DNA from: Clostridium collagenovorans DSM 3089
Lineage (GTDB): Bacteria > Bacillota > Clostridia > Clostridiales > Clostridiaceae
Direction of reading: 5' to 3'
Assembly (NCBI RefSeq): GCF_900130005.1
Contig: NZ_FQXP01000003.1
Span: 620,001 to 684,000 of the forward strand
DNA: 64,000 nucleotides
Part shown: positions 9,028-17,306 of the stretch, piece by piece
How the letters are laid out: every line of letters starts with the position of its first letter
Numbering within the stretch: the stretch's first letter is position 1
Position numbers and translations under genes: made by a program
Notes under the pieces: generated by a model
What the model was told of the DNA's origin: nothing
What the model saw: only the letters and a program-made list of their open reading frames with translations
Databases searched by the model: none

Positions 9028-10719
9028 ATGAATTATAAATCTTTAATTGCACAAAATATACAAAAGCATATAGATATGGATGCATCACAAATTGAAAAGT
9101 TAATAGAAATACCACCTCAACCAGAGATGGGAGACTTTGCATTTCCATGTTTTCAACTTTCTAAGGTTTTAAGAAAAGCTCCTCAAATGATAGCTTCTGA
9201 GTTAGTAGAAAAGTTAGATAAAGAGGGATTTGAAAGCATTACAGTATCAGGACCATATGTTAACTTCTTTGTAGATAAATCAGTTCTTTGTAAAAATGTA
9301 ATTGAGAAGGTTTTAGAAGAAGGAGATAACTATGGTAGTTCATCAGTTGGGCAAGGTGAAGTAATAACTATGGATTATTCATCTCCTAATATAGCTAAAC
9401 CTTTTCATGTTGGACATCTTTTTACAACTGTTTTAGGAAATTCATTATATAAAACTTATATATCTCAAGGATATAAGCCAGTTGCCATAAATCACTTAGG
9501 GGATTGGGGAACACAATTTGGAAAACTTATATCAGCATTTAAAAGATGGGGAGATGAAGAAGCACTTGAAAAGGAACCTATAAAGGAAATGCTTAGAATT
9601 TATGTTAAGTTCCATGACGAAGCAGAAAAAAATCCTGAATTAGAAGATGAAGGTAGAGAATACTTTAAAAATCTTGAAGAGGGAAGAGAAGAAGAAGTTA
9701 TGTTCTGGAATAAGTTCAAAGATTGTGGACTTAGTGACTTCCAAAAGGTATATGACATGTTAGATGTTAAGTTTGACTCATATGCTGGTGAAAGCTTCTA
9801 TAATGATAAAACGGATGCAATAATAGCAGAAGTAGATGAAAAAGGAATATTAGTAGATAGTAACGGTGCTAAGGTAGTAATGTTAGATGAATATAACATG
9901 CCACCATGCATAGTTGAAAAAGCTGATGGAGCTACTATATATGCTACACGTGATTTAGCAGCAGCTAAGTACAGAAAAGACACTTATGACTTTAAAAAGA
10001 GTTTATATATAGTAGGAAAGGATCAAGCATTACACTTTAAACAAGTATTTACTACTTTAAAGTTAATGGGTTATGATTGGGCTGATAACTGCATACACGT
10101 ACCATTTGGTATAGTTAAATTTGCTGATAAGAAGTTATCAACAAGAAAAGGAGATGTTGTATTCTTAGAAGACGTTTTAAATGAATCTGTATCTAAAACC
10201 CTAGATATAATAAACGAAAAGAATCCAACACTTGAAAATAAAGAAGATGTAGCTAAGAAAATAGGTATAGGAGCTATAGTGTTCACTTATCTTAAGAACC
10301 ATAGAGAAAGAGACATTGTCTTTGATTGGAAAGAGATGTTAAGCTTTGAAGGAGAAACAGCTCCATATGTTCAATACACTTATGCACGTGGTAAGAGTAT
10401 ACTAAGAAAGTTTGGAGCAATTGAAGGAGAAGTAGATTACAGTAAATTAAATTCTAAAGAAGAATTTGAGCTTATAAAACTTCTTTCAAACTTCAATGAT
10501 GCTGCTTTAGCTGCTTTAGATAAATCAGAGCCATGCATGATTTCAAGATATGTATTAGATGTAGCAAAAGCCTTTAATAAATTTTATAACAATCACAGTA
10601 TTGCTGCAACAGAGGATTCTGCACAAAAGAATGCAAGACTTAAGATGGTTGAGGCAACTTGCCAAGTAATAAAAAATGCATTATACCTACTAGGATTAGA
10701 AGTAGTAGAAAAAATGTAG
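9028..10719 (+). CDS. argS: arginyl-tRNA synthetase
   Basis: This class I synthetase charges tRNA-Arg. The 563 residues show the N-terminal Arg-tRNA synthetase domain, the HIGH-type motif PFHVGHL with DYSSPNIAKPFHVGH near residue 120, the family strand NHLGDWGTQFG, a KMSKS-like loop (KLSTRKGD, near residue 371) and a C-terminal DALR anticodon-binding domain. Length is normal for the family. It is the only gene behind the T-box leader and is followed by its own terminator. Confidence 0.97.
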   Translation: MNYKSLIAQNIQKHIDMDASQIEKLIEIPPQPEMGDFAFPCFQLSKVLRKAPQMIASELVEKLDKEGFESITVSGPYVNFFVDKSVLCKNVIEKVLEEGDNYGSSSVGQGEVITMDYSSPNIAKPFHVGHLFTTVLGNSLYKTYISQGYKPVAINHLGDWGTQFGKLISAFKRWGDEEALEKEPIKEMLRIYVKFHDEAEKNPELEDEGREYFKNLEEGREEEVMFWNKFKDCGLSDFQKVYDMLDVKFDSYAGESFYNDKTDAIIAEVDEKGILVDSNGAKVVMLDEYNMPPCIVEKADGATIYATRDLAAAKYRKDTYDFKKSLYIVGKDQALHFKQVFTTLKLMGYDWADNCIHVPFGIVKFADKKLSTRKGDVVFLEDVLNESVSKTLDIINEKNPTLENKEDVAKKIGIGAIVFTYLKNHRERDIVFDWKEMLSFEGETAPYVQYTYARGKSILRKFGAIEGEVDYSKLNSKEEFELIKLLSNFNDAALAALDKSEPCMISRYVLDVAKAFNKFYNNHSIAATEDSAQKNARLKMVEATCQVIKNALYLLGLEVVEKM

Positions 10720-10723
10720 TTAA

Positions 10724-10770
10724 AAAAGTTATAATCTCTTATCCTTATAATAAGGGATTATAACTTTTAT
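10724..10770 (+). terminator. terminator after argS
   Basis: AAAAGTTATAATC at 10724-10736 pairs with GATTATAACTTTT at 10756-10768. Confidence 0.85.
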
Positions 10771-10924
10771 ACCTAAATTAGTTACTTAAGCCACAATATA
10801 TTCGATTATACATAATAATTATTATAGCTTCATGTCTTTATAAAGAAATATAAAAAAGTTATATTAAAATTTCATAAATTATTGTATAATTAAAGTTAGT
10901 GACCTATTAGTTTGGAGGAAAGTT

Positions 10925-11722
10925 ATGTATAGTAGAGAGTATAAAAATGAATTGTTACTACCAAAGGAAGTCTTTGATAGATACAATATGAAAGAAATAG
11001 CTTTCTTTGATATAGAAACAACAGGCTTTAATAAGACAAGTGATATAATAATGTTAATATCTTTAGGTTATTATATTGATGAAAAAACCTTTGTTACTAA
11101 GCAGTATTATGCTGAGTATATCGAAGATGAGGAAGAGATAGTAAAAGAATTCTTAGAGGACTTAAAAGAATTCAATACTTGGTGTACATATAATGGAATA
11201 GCTTTTGATGAGCCTTATGTAATTAAGAAACAACAAAAGTATTGCATAGAAGGTAAAATACCAGAGCAGCATATTGACTTATACAGATTAATAAAACCTT
11301 ATTATACTCAATTTGGTATGGAAAGATGTAATTTAAAAACTGTAGAAAAGTATTTAGGAATAGAAAGAAAGGATCAAATTGATGGTGGTTTAAGTGCTCA
11401 ATTATATAAACAATATTTATATAATAATAATGAAGATATAAGAGACGTTATAATGCTTCATAATTATGAAGATGTTTTAAACTTACCAATACTATTTAAA
11501 TTATTATATACTATTGAAACTGATCCTAAAATAAAAAAAGAGCCAAAAATAACACCTAATCAACTTAAATACATTCAAGTTTTAAGTGAGAAAAATAATC
11601 TTAATTTAAAATCAGATCTTAAGAATATAACAAAGAAAGCTGCGGCTAAAGCCATTGACAGTATTCTTAAAGGTAATACAGATTCTGCTAATATAGATTT
11701 TATAATTAAAGATACATACTAA
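10925..11722 (+). CDS. YprB-like ribonuclease H-fold exonuclease
   Basis: The 265-residue protein carries a DEDD-type 3'-5' exonuclease/RNase H-like domain of the YprB family. FFDIETTGF gives the first acidic pair (D29, E31), YNGIAFDEPYV a second acidic position, HIDLYR a conserved Asp, and HNYEDVLNLPILF the last motif. About 60 C-terminal residues form a basic, helical tail. YprB-family proteins are predicted nucleases without a settled substrate. It is monocistronic, starts after TTTGGAGGAAAG, and ends at a terminator. A diverged relative lies at 14372-15145. Confidence 0.85.
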   Translation: MYSREYKNELLLPKEVFDRYNMKEIAFFDIETTGFNKTSDIIMLISLGYYIDEKTFVTKQYYAEYIEDEEEIVKEFLEDLKEFNTWCTYNGIAFDEPYVIKKQQKYCIEGKIPEQHIDLYRLIKPYYTQFGMERCNLKTVEKYLGIERKDQIDGGLSAQLYKQYLYNNNEDIRDVIMLHNYEDVLNLPILFKLLYTIETDPKIKKEPKITPNQLKYIQVLSEKNNLNLKSDLKNITKKAAAKAIDSILKGNTDSANIDFIIKDTY

Positions 11723-11724
11723 AA

Positions 11725-11785
11725 CGTAAATTCAGCTTTAAAGATTTCTTGAACATCCAAGAATTTTTTAAAGCTGAATTTATTT
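11725..11785 (+). terminator. terminator after YprB-like gene
   Basis: A 15-bp perfect stem (11728-11742 with 11767-11781) built on ATTCAGCTTTAAA, followed by a T-rich tail. Confidence 0.85.
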
Positions 11786-11916
11786 TATATAATTTGTAAT
11801 TAAATCTACATCATCGTGATTTATCACATGGAAAATTTTTCATCCTATAAAATATGAGTGAAGTTTATTTAATGCAAAATATATATAGTTATAAAATTAT
11901 TAAGCTTCTAAGATAA

Positions 11917-11966
11917 TAAAGGACTGTATAATAATGAATTTACACTTCCTTATTATACAGTCCTAA
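11917..11966 (-). terminator. terminator of feo operon
   Basis: AGGACTGTATAATA at 11920-11933 pairs with TATTATACAGTCCT at 11951-11964; on the minus strand a T-rich stretch follows. It ends the feoA-feoB-Cys-rich transcript. Confidence 0.75.
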
Positions 11967-11974
11967 TTACTTAT

Positions 11975-12166
11975 CTATTTATTTTGTTTATTTGGAGTTT
12001 CATCTTTATCTTTAATAGACTTGCTATTAATAAAATCACATCCATGACAGCTAGTAGAACAGTTTCCACCACAACTACATCCGCCACTCTTTGTTCTTTT
12101 AATACTCTTGTATATTATTAAAGCAACCAAAATTAATATTAAGCCTAAAACTATAAATTCAAACAT
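11975..12166 (-). CDS. FeoB-associated Cys-rich membrane protein
   Basis: This 63-residue protein has one N-terminal membrane helix (residues about 3-22) and then a Gly/Cys-rich segment, CSCGGNCSTSCHGC. That layout, and a place directly after feoB, defines the FeoB-associated Cys-rich protein family of Firmicutes, thought to assist ferrous iron transport, possibly by binding iron or as a cytoplasmic adaptor; the exact role is unproven. The start is preceded by AAGGAAGTGAT. It ends the feo operon on the minus strand. Confidence 0.9.
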   Translation of the reverse strand: MFEFIVLGLILILVALIIYKSIKRTKSGGCSCGGNCSTSCHGCDFINSKSIKDKDETPNKQNK

Positions 12167-12195
12167 ATTATCACTTCCTTAAATGTTATATCAAA

Positions 12196-13956
12196 TTAGA
12201 ATATTAAAGATCCTATTTGATATATAGCAAAGGATATAATCCATGCTAAAGTAAATTGATATACTACAGAAAAAGTAGCCATCTTATTTCCAAATTCCTT
12301 TTTCATAGTACTTATTACGGATACACATGGAGTATACAATAAAGTAAACACTAAGAAACTTATAGCACTAAGGGTAGTAAAGTGTTGTAAAAGAGCTTGT
12401 TCAAGATTAGCTCCATATATAACCCCCATAGTTCCTATAACAACCTCCTTAGCCATTAATCCAGAAAGTATAGAAACTGAGTTCTGCCATGTTCCAAATC
12501 CAAGTGGAACAAAAATAGGATTAATAAACTTACCAATGTAAGATAGAAAACTGTCATTCATATCAACCATTCCAGTAAAGTTAAAGTTAGAAAGGAACCA
12601 CATAATAACTGAAAGAGCAAATATTACAGTACCAGCTTTCTTTATGAATCCTTTTCCTTTTTCCCAAGTATGAAGAGCTAAATTTTTCAGAGAAGGTAAC
12701 TTATACTCTGGAAGCTCTATTAAAAATGGTTCTTCATCCTTTTTGAATATGGTTTTCTTAAATAATATCCCCATAATAAATGCAAGGATAATTCCTAATA
12801 GATATAAAGAGAAAACTACAGTTGTTTCTTTGCCAGGGAAGAATGCAGAAGCAAATAAGGCGTAAACTGGTAATCTAGCATTACAAGACATTAAAGGAAC
12901 TAATAATGCAGTAAGTTTTCTATCCTTTTCGCTTTCTAGAGTTCTAGCTGACATAATAGCAGGAACAGAACATCCGAAACCAACTATTAAAGGAATAAAG
13001 GCTTTACCTGAAAGACCCATTTTTCTCATTATTCTATCTGTAATTAAAGCGGTTCTTGCCATATATCCACTATCTTCTAAGAAAGATATACCTAAGAACA
13101 ACGCCATAATAATAGGAACGAATACAATAACAGCACCTACACCAGCAACAATACCATCAACAAGAAGAGAAGAGAACCAAGGACTGGTACTACTTAAATC
13201 CTCATGTAAAAATGGTACAAGTTTTTCATCTACTAAAGAACCAAGTAAATCAGATAAAGGTTGTCCTACCCATGAAAAAGTAAATTTAAAAATTAAAAAT
13301 AATATCAATAAAAATAAGGGTATAGAAATAAACTTATTTAGTACAATTTTATCTAATTTATCACTAATAGATTCTTTCTTTATAGGTTTTACTCTAGAAA
13401 TTGATTTTTCTAATACACCTTCAATATAAGAGTAGGTATCTTTCTCATCTGTAAAAAATTTTATTTTCGGTTTAGGGTAATTGTAATCTCTCTTTAGTAA
13501 AGATTTTAGTTCTTCTAATCCATCTTTCTTAGAGGCAGTAATTGGAACTACGGTTACCCCAAGTTCATAAGCTAAATTATCGTAATCTATTTCTATTCCT
13601 TTTTCCTTAGCAACATCAATCATATTTAAAATTAAAACTATTGGTTTATTAAATTCCTTAAGTTGAGTTGTAAGGTAGAGGTTTCTTTCCAAATTAGATG
13701 CATCCACAATATTTAAAATAACAGAAACCTCTTCATTAGCTAGGAATTCCTTAGAGACCTTTTCCTCATTAGAATAAGTATCCATGGCATAAATTCCAGG
13801 CAAGTCCACAATTTTAATATCCTTTGTAAAGTAACCTTCTTTTTTATCTACAGTAACCCCAGCCCAGTTTCCAACATGTTGCTTAGATCCAGTAAGTGAA
13901 TTAAAAAGTGTAGTTTTACCAACATTAGGATTACCTATTAACGCAGCAATCTTCAT
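12196..13956 (-). CDS. feoB: ferrous iron transporter FeoB
   Basis: FeoB imports Fe(II) across the membrane. The N-terminal G domain shows G1 GNPNVGKTTLF, G2/G3 region with NWAGVTVDKKEG and DLPGIYAM, and G4 NMID. The membrane part contains the two Gate regions, including VGFGCSVPAIMSART and SCNARLPVYALF with their conserved Cys residues. At 586 residues it is a short FeoB, as seen in clostridia, without a long C-terminal cytoplasmic tail. The ATG follows AAGGAG and overlaps the end of feoA by 26 bases, indicating coupled translation. Confidence 0.96.
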   Translation of the reverse strand: MKIAALIGNPNVGKTTLFNSLTGSKQHVGNWAGVTVDKKEGYFTKDIKIVDLPGIYAMDTYSNEEKVSKEFLANEEVSVILNIVDASNLERNLYLTTQLKEFNKPIVLILNMIDVAKEKGIEIDYDNLAYELGVTVVPITASKKDGLEELKSLLKRDYNYPKPKIKFFTDEKDTYSYIEGVLEKSISRVKPIKKESISDKLDKIVLNKFISIPLFLLILFLIFKFTFSWVGQPLSDLLGSLVDEKLVPFLHEDLSSTSPWFSSLLVDGIVAGVGAVIVFVPIIMALFLGISFLEDSGYMARTALITDRIMRKMGLSGKAFIPLIVGFGCSVPAIMSARTLESEKDRKLTALLVPLMSCNARLPVYALFASAFFPGKETTVVFSLYLLGIILAFIMGILFKKTIFKKDEEPFLIELPEYKLPSLKNLALHTWEKGKGFIKKAGTVIFALSVIMWFLSNFNFTGMVDMNDSFLSYIGKFINPIFVPLGFGTWQNSVSILSGLMAKEVVIGTMGVIYGANLEQALLQHFTTLSAISFLVFTLLYTPCVSVISTMKKEFGNKMATFSVVYQFTLAWIISFAIYQIGSLIF

Positions 13957-14191
13957 GATTTTTCTCCTTAACTTTTGTTATATTTATATTTTTAGCATCT
14001 TTTTTCCTAAGAGCTAAATTAAAACCTCTAATATTTAATATTAAAGGATCTCCAAAGGGAGCACAGCCTTTAACTTCTACTTCAGTGCCTTCTATACATC
14101 CTAAAGCTAAAAGTCTTTTGGCTAAATTTTTATTTCCTATAATAGTATCTATATAAGCAAAATCGCCTATTTTTAAATCGCAAATGGTCAC
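13931..14191 (-). CDS. feoA: ferrous iron transport protein FeoA
   Basis: FeoA is a small SH3-like cytoplasmic protein that works with FeoB. The 86 residues include the family pattern with LAKRLLALGCIEGTEVEV and GDPLILNIRGFNLALRKKDA. I chose GTG at 14191 because GAGG at 14200-14203 sits eight bases upstream; an in-frame GTG at 14200 overlaps that ribosome binding site. The last eight codons overlap feoB. The tail ends in a Cys pair (HEDCCVNR). The promoter and Fur-like box lie just upstream. Confidence 0.93.
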   Translation of the reverse strand: MTICDLKIGDFAYIDTIIGNKNLAKRLLALGCIEGTEVEVKGCAPFGDPLILNIRGFNLALRKKDAKNINITKVKEKNHEDCCVNR

Positions 14192-14207
14192 CAATATCAC
14201 CTCGTAA

Positions 14208-14222
14208 TGAAAATTATTATCA
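14208..14222. promoter_or_regulatory. Fur-type operator upstream of feoA
   Basis: TGAAAATTATTATCA differs at one position from the 7-1-7 Fur inverted repeat TGATAATnATTATCA. It lies between the -10 box and the feoA start, where a bound repressor would block transcription when iron is plentiful. Confidence 0.75.
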
Positions 14223-14233
14223 ATTATAATATT

Positions 14234-14262
14234 ATAATATCAATTTCATAGGATTTTGTCAA
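14234..14262 (-). promoter_or_regulatory. feoA promoter
   Basis: On the minus strand, TTGACA (14262-14257), a 17-base spacer and TATTAT (14239-14234) form a near-consensus sigma-A promoter, directly followed by the Fur-like box. Confidence 0.8.
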
Positions 14263-14371
14263 TAAAATAAAGAAATTTTACATTTAGTATGTTAAAATAA
14301 TTAAGAAGAAGTTACTAAGAAATTATTAAAGTTAATATGATATAAATTAAATATTAGGGAAGAGTGATATT

Positions 14372-15145
14372 TTGATAATAGTTGAAAAAGAAATTAAGAT
14401 AGAAGAAATTTGTGAAGAATTTGTATTAGAGATAAAAGAAAATAAAGACATATATAAGGAAGCTATATTTTTTGATTTAGAACATTATGTTTTTAAAAAG
14501 CCTATTTGCGTAGGAGTTTTTGGTGCGGCAATTTATGATGAAGGAAAGAATAGTGTTTTATTAACTCAGTATATGATTGAAAATTCTAAAGATGCAAAGG
14601 AAATCTTAAAACTGAGTAGAGAGTACTTTAGAACAATGAAAAATGAGAAAAATAAGAAGTATCTAGTTAGCTTTTCAGGAAACAATGATTATATAGTTAT
14701 AAATCATTTATATCAAAAGTATAAAATCAATTATGATATAAGAAAAGAATTTATTGATGTAGATCTTCAGAAGATCTTTGAAGAAGCAACCACAAAATGT
14801 ATTGGACTTAAAAATTTAGAAAAAATTTTTAAAATAGATAGGTGTGGAAAATTAATTAGTGGTTCGAATTTAGCTAAAATTTTTTCGAAAATCAACAAAG
14901 ATTCTGATTATATAAATAGAATGCCTGAGGATAAGAAAAATAACATACTTATCTACAATGAAGGGGATGTCATTAATCTATTTTTCATATATGTAACTTG
15001 GAATAAATATGTTACTAAAGAAGTTATAAAAGAAATGGAAGAAGAAAGAAAAAAAGAAATTGCTCAAAGAGAACAGTTCCTAAAGGAAGAAAAACAAAAG
15101 AAAATAGAAAGACTTAAAGAAGAGACTACTAAATTAAAACTTTAG
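14372..15145 (+). CDS. RNase H-fold (YprB-like) protein, diverged
   Basis: This 257-residue protein shares the order of acidic motifs with the YprB-like protein at 10925: FFDLEHYVFKKP (D35, E37), FSGNNDYIVI (D106), FIDVDLQKIF, and IYNEGDVINLF (D199). Overall similarity is weak, but the fold assignment is supported by four motifs in the same order and spacing. The last 40 residues are a charged coiled-coil-like helix rich in Glu and Lys. The start is TTG 14372 after GGGAAGAG. It is transcribed away from the feo operon. Whether it is an active nuclease cannot be judged. Confidence 0.65.
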   Translation: MIIVEKEIKIEEICEEFVLEIKENKDIYKEAIFFDLEHYVFKKPICVGVFGAAIYDEGKNSVLLTQYMIENSKDAKEILKLSREYFRTMKNEKNKKYLVSFSGNNDYIVINHLYQKYKINYDIRKEFIDVDLQKIFEEATTKCIGLKNLEKIFKIDRCGKLISGSNLAKIFSKINKDSDYINRMPEDKKNNILIYNEGDVINLFFIYVTWNKYVTKEVIKEMEEERKKEIAQREQFLKEEKQKKIERLKEETTKLKL

Positions 15146-15150
15146 TAGTT
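15125..15150 (+). terminator. hairpin at the end of the YprB-like gene
   Basis: ACTACTAAA at 15125-15133 pairs with TTTAGTAGT at 15141-15149; the arm overlaps the stop codon. The T tail is short, so termination may be weak. Confidence 0.5.
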
Positions 15151-15164
15151 TACTAAGGTTTGGC

Positions 15165-15281
15165 ATGAATATGTTAGAGCTAAAATTATTATTCAGAGGT
15201 GATTACACACCAATAAAAATTGAATATGCAGTATTTTTCATAATATTTAGTATTAAGTTAATCATAAATAGTTACTAGTTA
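15165..15281 (+). CDS. possible 38-residue membrane peptide
   Basis: An ATG at 15165, six bases after AAGG, opens 38 codons reading MNMLELKLLFRGDYTPIKI and then a hydrophobic segment ending at TAG 15279-15281. It could be a one-helix membrane peptide or a chance frame. I recognise no family, and the ribosome binding site is weak. Confidence 0.2.
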
Positions 15282-15609
15282 ATTTAGATTAAATGTAGAA
15301 AAATGTAGAACTATTCCAAGATTATTTTTAGGATTATAAAAAATATTCAAAAATGTCAAAAAACGATAAATCTTTATATTAGGAAAAGAGTTATAAATGT
15401 TAATTTTTTTTATAGTATAATATTGCAATAAAAATAAAAATAAGTTAGTATAATAAGTGATTGAAGGTTGAAGGTTAAACTATATAAACAAGGAAAAGAT
15501 TGATAATATGTCATAATATTACTCTTGACGAAATGAGTAATATTATGACATATTATCAAAAATAAACAAAAACCTTGAATCTGATGTCAAACTACAAAGA
15601 GGTGACAGA
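15282..15609 (+). promoter_or_regulatory. leader region of the type IV pilus operon with a large inverted repeat
   Basis: No gene is visible. TATAAT boxes occur at 15416-15421 and 15449-15454, without convincing -35 partners. A perfect 25-bp inverted repeat (15500-15524 and 15535-15559) encloses a 10-base loop. It is framed by an outer imperfect pair, GATTGAAGGTT (15459-15469) and AACCTTGAATC (15571-15581). It ends about 50 bases before pilB, so the hairpin would sit in the 5' leader. No T run follows on the plus strand, so it is not a plain terminator. I do not recognise a c-di-GMP riboswitch here. Confidence 0.6.
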
Positions 15610-17304
15610 ATGTTAGGATGGGGAAACAACCAAAAGAAAAGATTGGGAGATATGCTTTTAGCTGCTAAGGTTATAAGTGAAGAACAATTAAAGGACGTTT
15701 TAAATTTACAAAAATCTCAAGGGAAAAAGATAGGGGAGTTATTAATTTCTCAAAATTACATAACAGAAGAGGAGTTAGCTACTTTTTTATCAAAACAACT
15801 TAACATTGAATTGGTATCCTTGAGAGATATAAAAATTGATGATGAATGCTTACAAATTGTTTCAAAGGAAATTGCAGAAAAGTATAAGATAATGCCCTTT
15901 GAGATATCACAAAATAAATTAAGTGTAGCAATGAGTGACCCGCTTAATATTATGGCTATTGATGATTTGAGAATTATAACTAGAAAAAGAATAATTCCAT
16001 TTATTGATACCTTAAGTGAAATTGATAAGTCAATTAAAAAGTACTATAGTAAGCAAGACAATGTTCAAACTTTACATGAGATAGAAGAAGAATTAAAAAT
16101 AGATTATACTAAAAGCAAAGAAGAAGATTTAGTTTTAGATGATATTGAAAATGCACCAACGGTAAAGCTTGCTAATTCTATATTAGTACAAGCTATAGAT
16201 AATAAGGCAAGTGACATACACGTAGAACCATTTGAGGATTATGTTGCAATAAGGTATAGAGTTGATGGTGTTCTTTATGAAAATATGAAAATACCTAAGA
16301 GTGTTTACCAGGCCTTAAGCACAAGGTTTAAAATCACAGCAGGAATAGATATTGCAGAAAAGAGAATACCTCAGGATGGAAGAATAGAAATGCAACTTAA
16401 CGGCATTGATTATGATTTCCGTGTAAATACTCTTCCTACAATATACGGAGAAAAGATAGTAATAAGAATTCTAGACAAAAGAGGTTCTTTATTAAGTATT
16501 GATAGCTTAGGGTTTAACGATAAAGATTTAGAAGAAATAAGAAATATATTAGCTGTTCCTAATGGTGTTATTCTTGTTACAGGACCTACAGGAAGCGGTA
16601 AAACTACAACCTTATATTCTTTCTTAAAAGAAGTAAACACAGAAGATAAAAATATAGTTACTATTGAAGATCCAGTAGAATATACACTTGACAGAATTAA
16701 TCAGGTTCAAGTAAATTCAAAAGCTGGATTATCTTTTGCAGCTGGACTTAGAAGTATCTTAAGACAAGACCCTGATATTATAATGATTGGGGAGATAAGA
16801 GATGAGGAAACAGCTCAAATTGCAATAAGAGCTTCAATAACGGGACACATAGTATTTTCTACTATCCATACTAATGATGCACCAAGTACTATTACTAGAC
16901 TTTTAGATATGGGGATAAAATCTTATTTAGCAGCAGATGCACTTTCGGGGATCATAGCTCAAAGACTTATAAAAAAGTTATGTCCGCATTGCAAAGAGGC
17001 TTATTTGTCTAGTGAAAAGGAAAATAAAATCTTAAATCTTGAAGAATCGCAAACCATTTATAAAAGCAATGGTTGTAACAAGTGTAATGGATTAGGTTAT
17101 AGTGGTAGACGAGCTGTACATGAGATAGTAAGAATAAATGGACCTTTAAAAAAGGTTATTGAGAAAAATGGAACTATGGATGATATAAGAGAAGCAGCTA
17201 TTGAGTCAGGAATGACTTCTTTATATGAAAACTGTAGAAATCTTGTATTAAAGGGTGAGATTTCAGTTCATGAATTATTAAGAACGGTAGAGGTTGAGGG
17301 GTAA
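15610..17304 (+). CDS. pilB: type IV pilus assembly ATPase PilB
   Basis: PilB is the hexameric cytoplasmic ATPase that powers pilus extension. The 564 residues have an N-terminal MshEN/GspE_N domain, the N2 domain with DIHVEPFED, Walker A GPTGSGKT at 325-332, an Asp box, Walker B with DPDIIMIGEIRD, and the zinc tetracysteine C458, C461, C489, C492 that marks PilB/GspE rather than PilT. The start follows AGAGGTGAC. It opens the pilus locus and lies two bases before pilT. Confidence 0.96.
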   Translation: MLGWGNNQKKRLGDMLLAAKVISEEQLKDVLNLQKSQGKKIGELLISQNYITEEELATFLSKQLNIELVSLRDIKIDDECLQIVSKEIAEKYKIMPFEISQNKLSVAMSDPLNIMAIDDLRIITRKRIIPFIDTLSEIDKSIKKYYSKQDNVQTLHEIEEELKIDYTKSKEEDLVLDDIENAPTVKLANSILVQAIDNKASDIHVEPFEDYVAIRYRVDGVLYENMKIPKSVYQALSTRFKITAGIDIAEKRIPQDGRIEMQLNGIDYDFRVNTLPTIYGEKIVIRILDKRGSLLSIDSLGFNDKDLEEIRNILAVPNGVILVTGPTGSGKTTTLYSFLKEVNTEDKNIVTIEDPVEYTLDRINQVQVNSKAGLSFAAGLRSILRQDPDIIMIGEIRDEETAQIAIRASITGHIVFSTIHTNDAPSTITRLLDMGIKSYLAADALSGIIAQRLIKKLCPHCKEAYLSSEKENKILNLEESQTIYKSNGCNKCNGLGYSGRRAVHEIVRINGPLKKVIEKNGTMDDIREAAIESGMTSLYENCRNLVLKGEISVHELLRTVEVEG

Positions 17305-17306
17305 TA

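Noticed and set aside
15282..15609. c-di-GMP riboswitch before the pilus operon
   Set aside because: Expected from pilus biology, but none of the class I or class II conserved motifs is visible; only the palindromes were reported.
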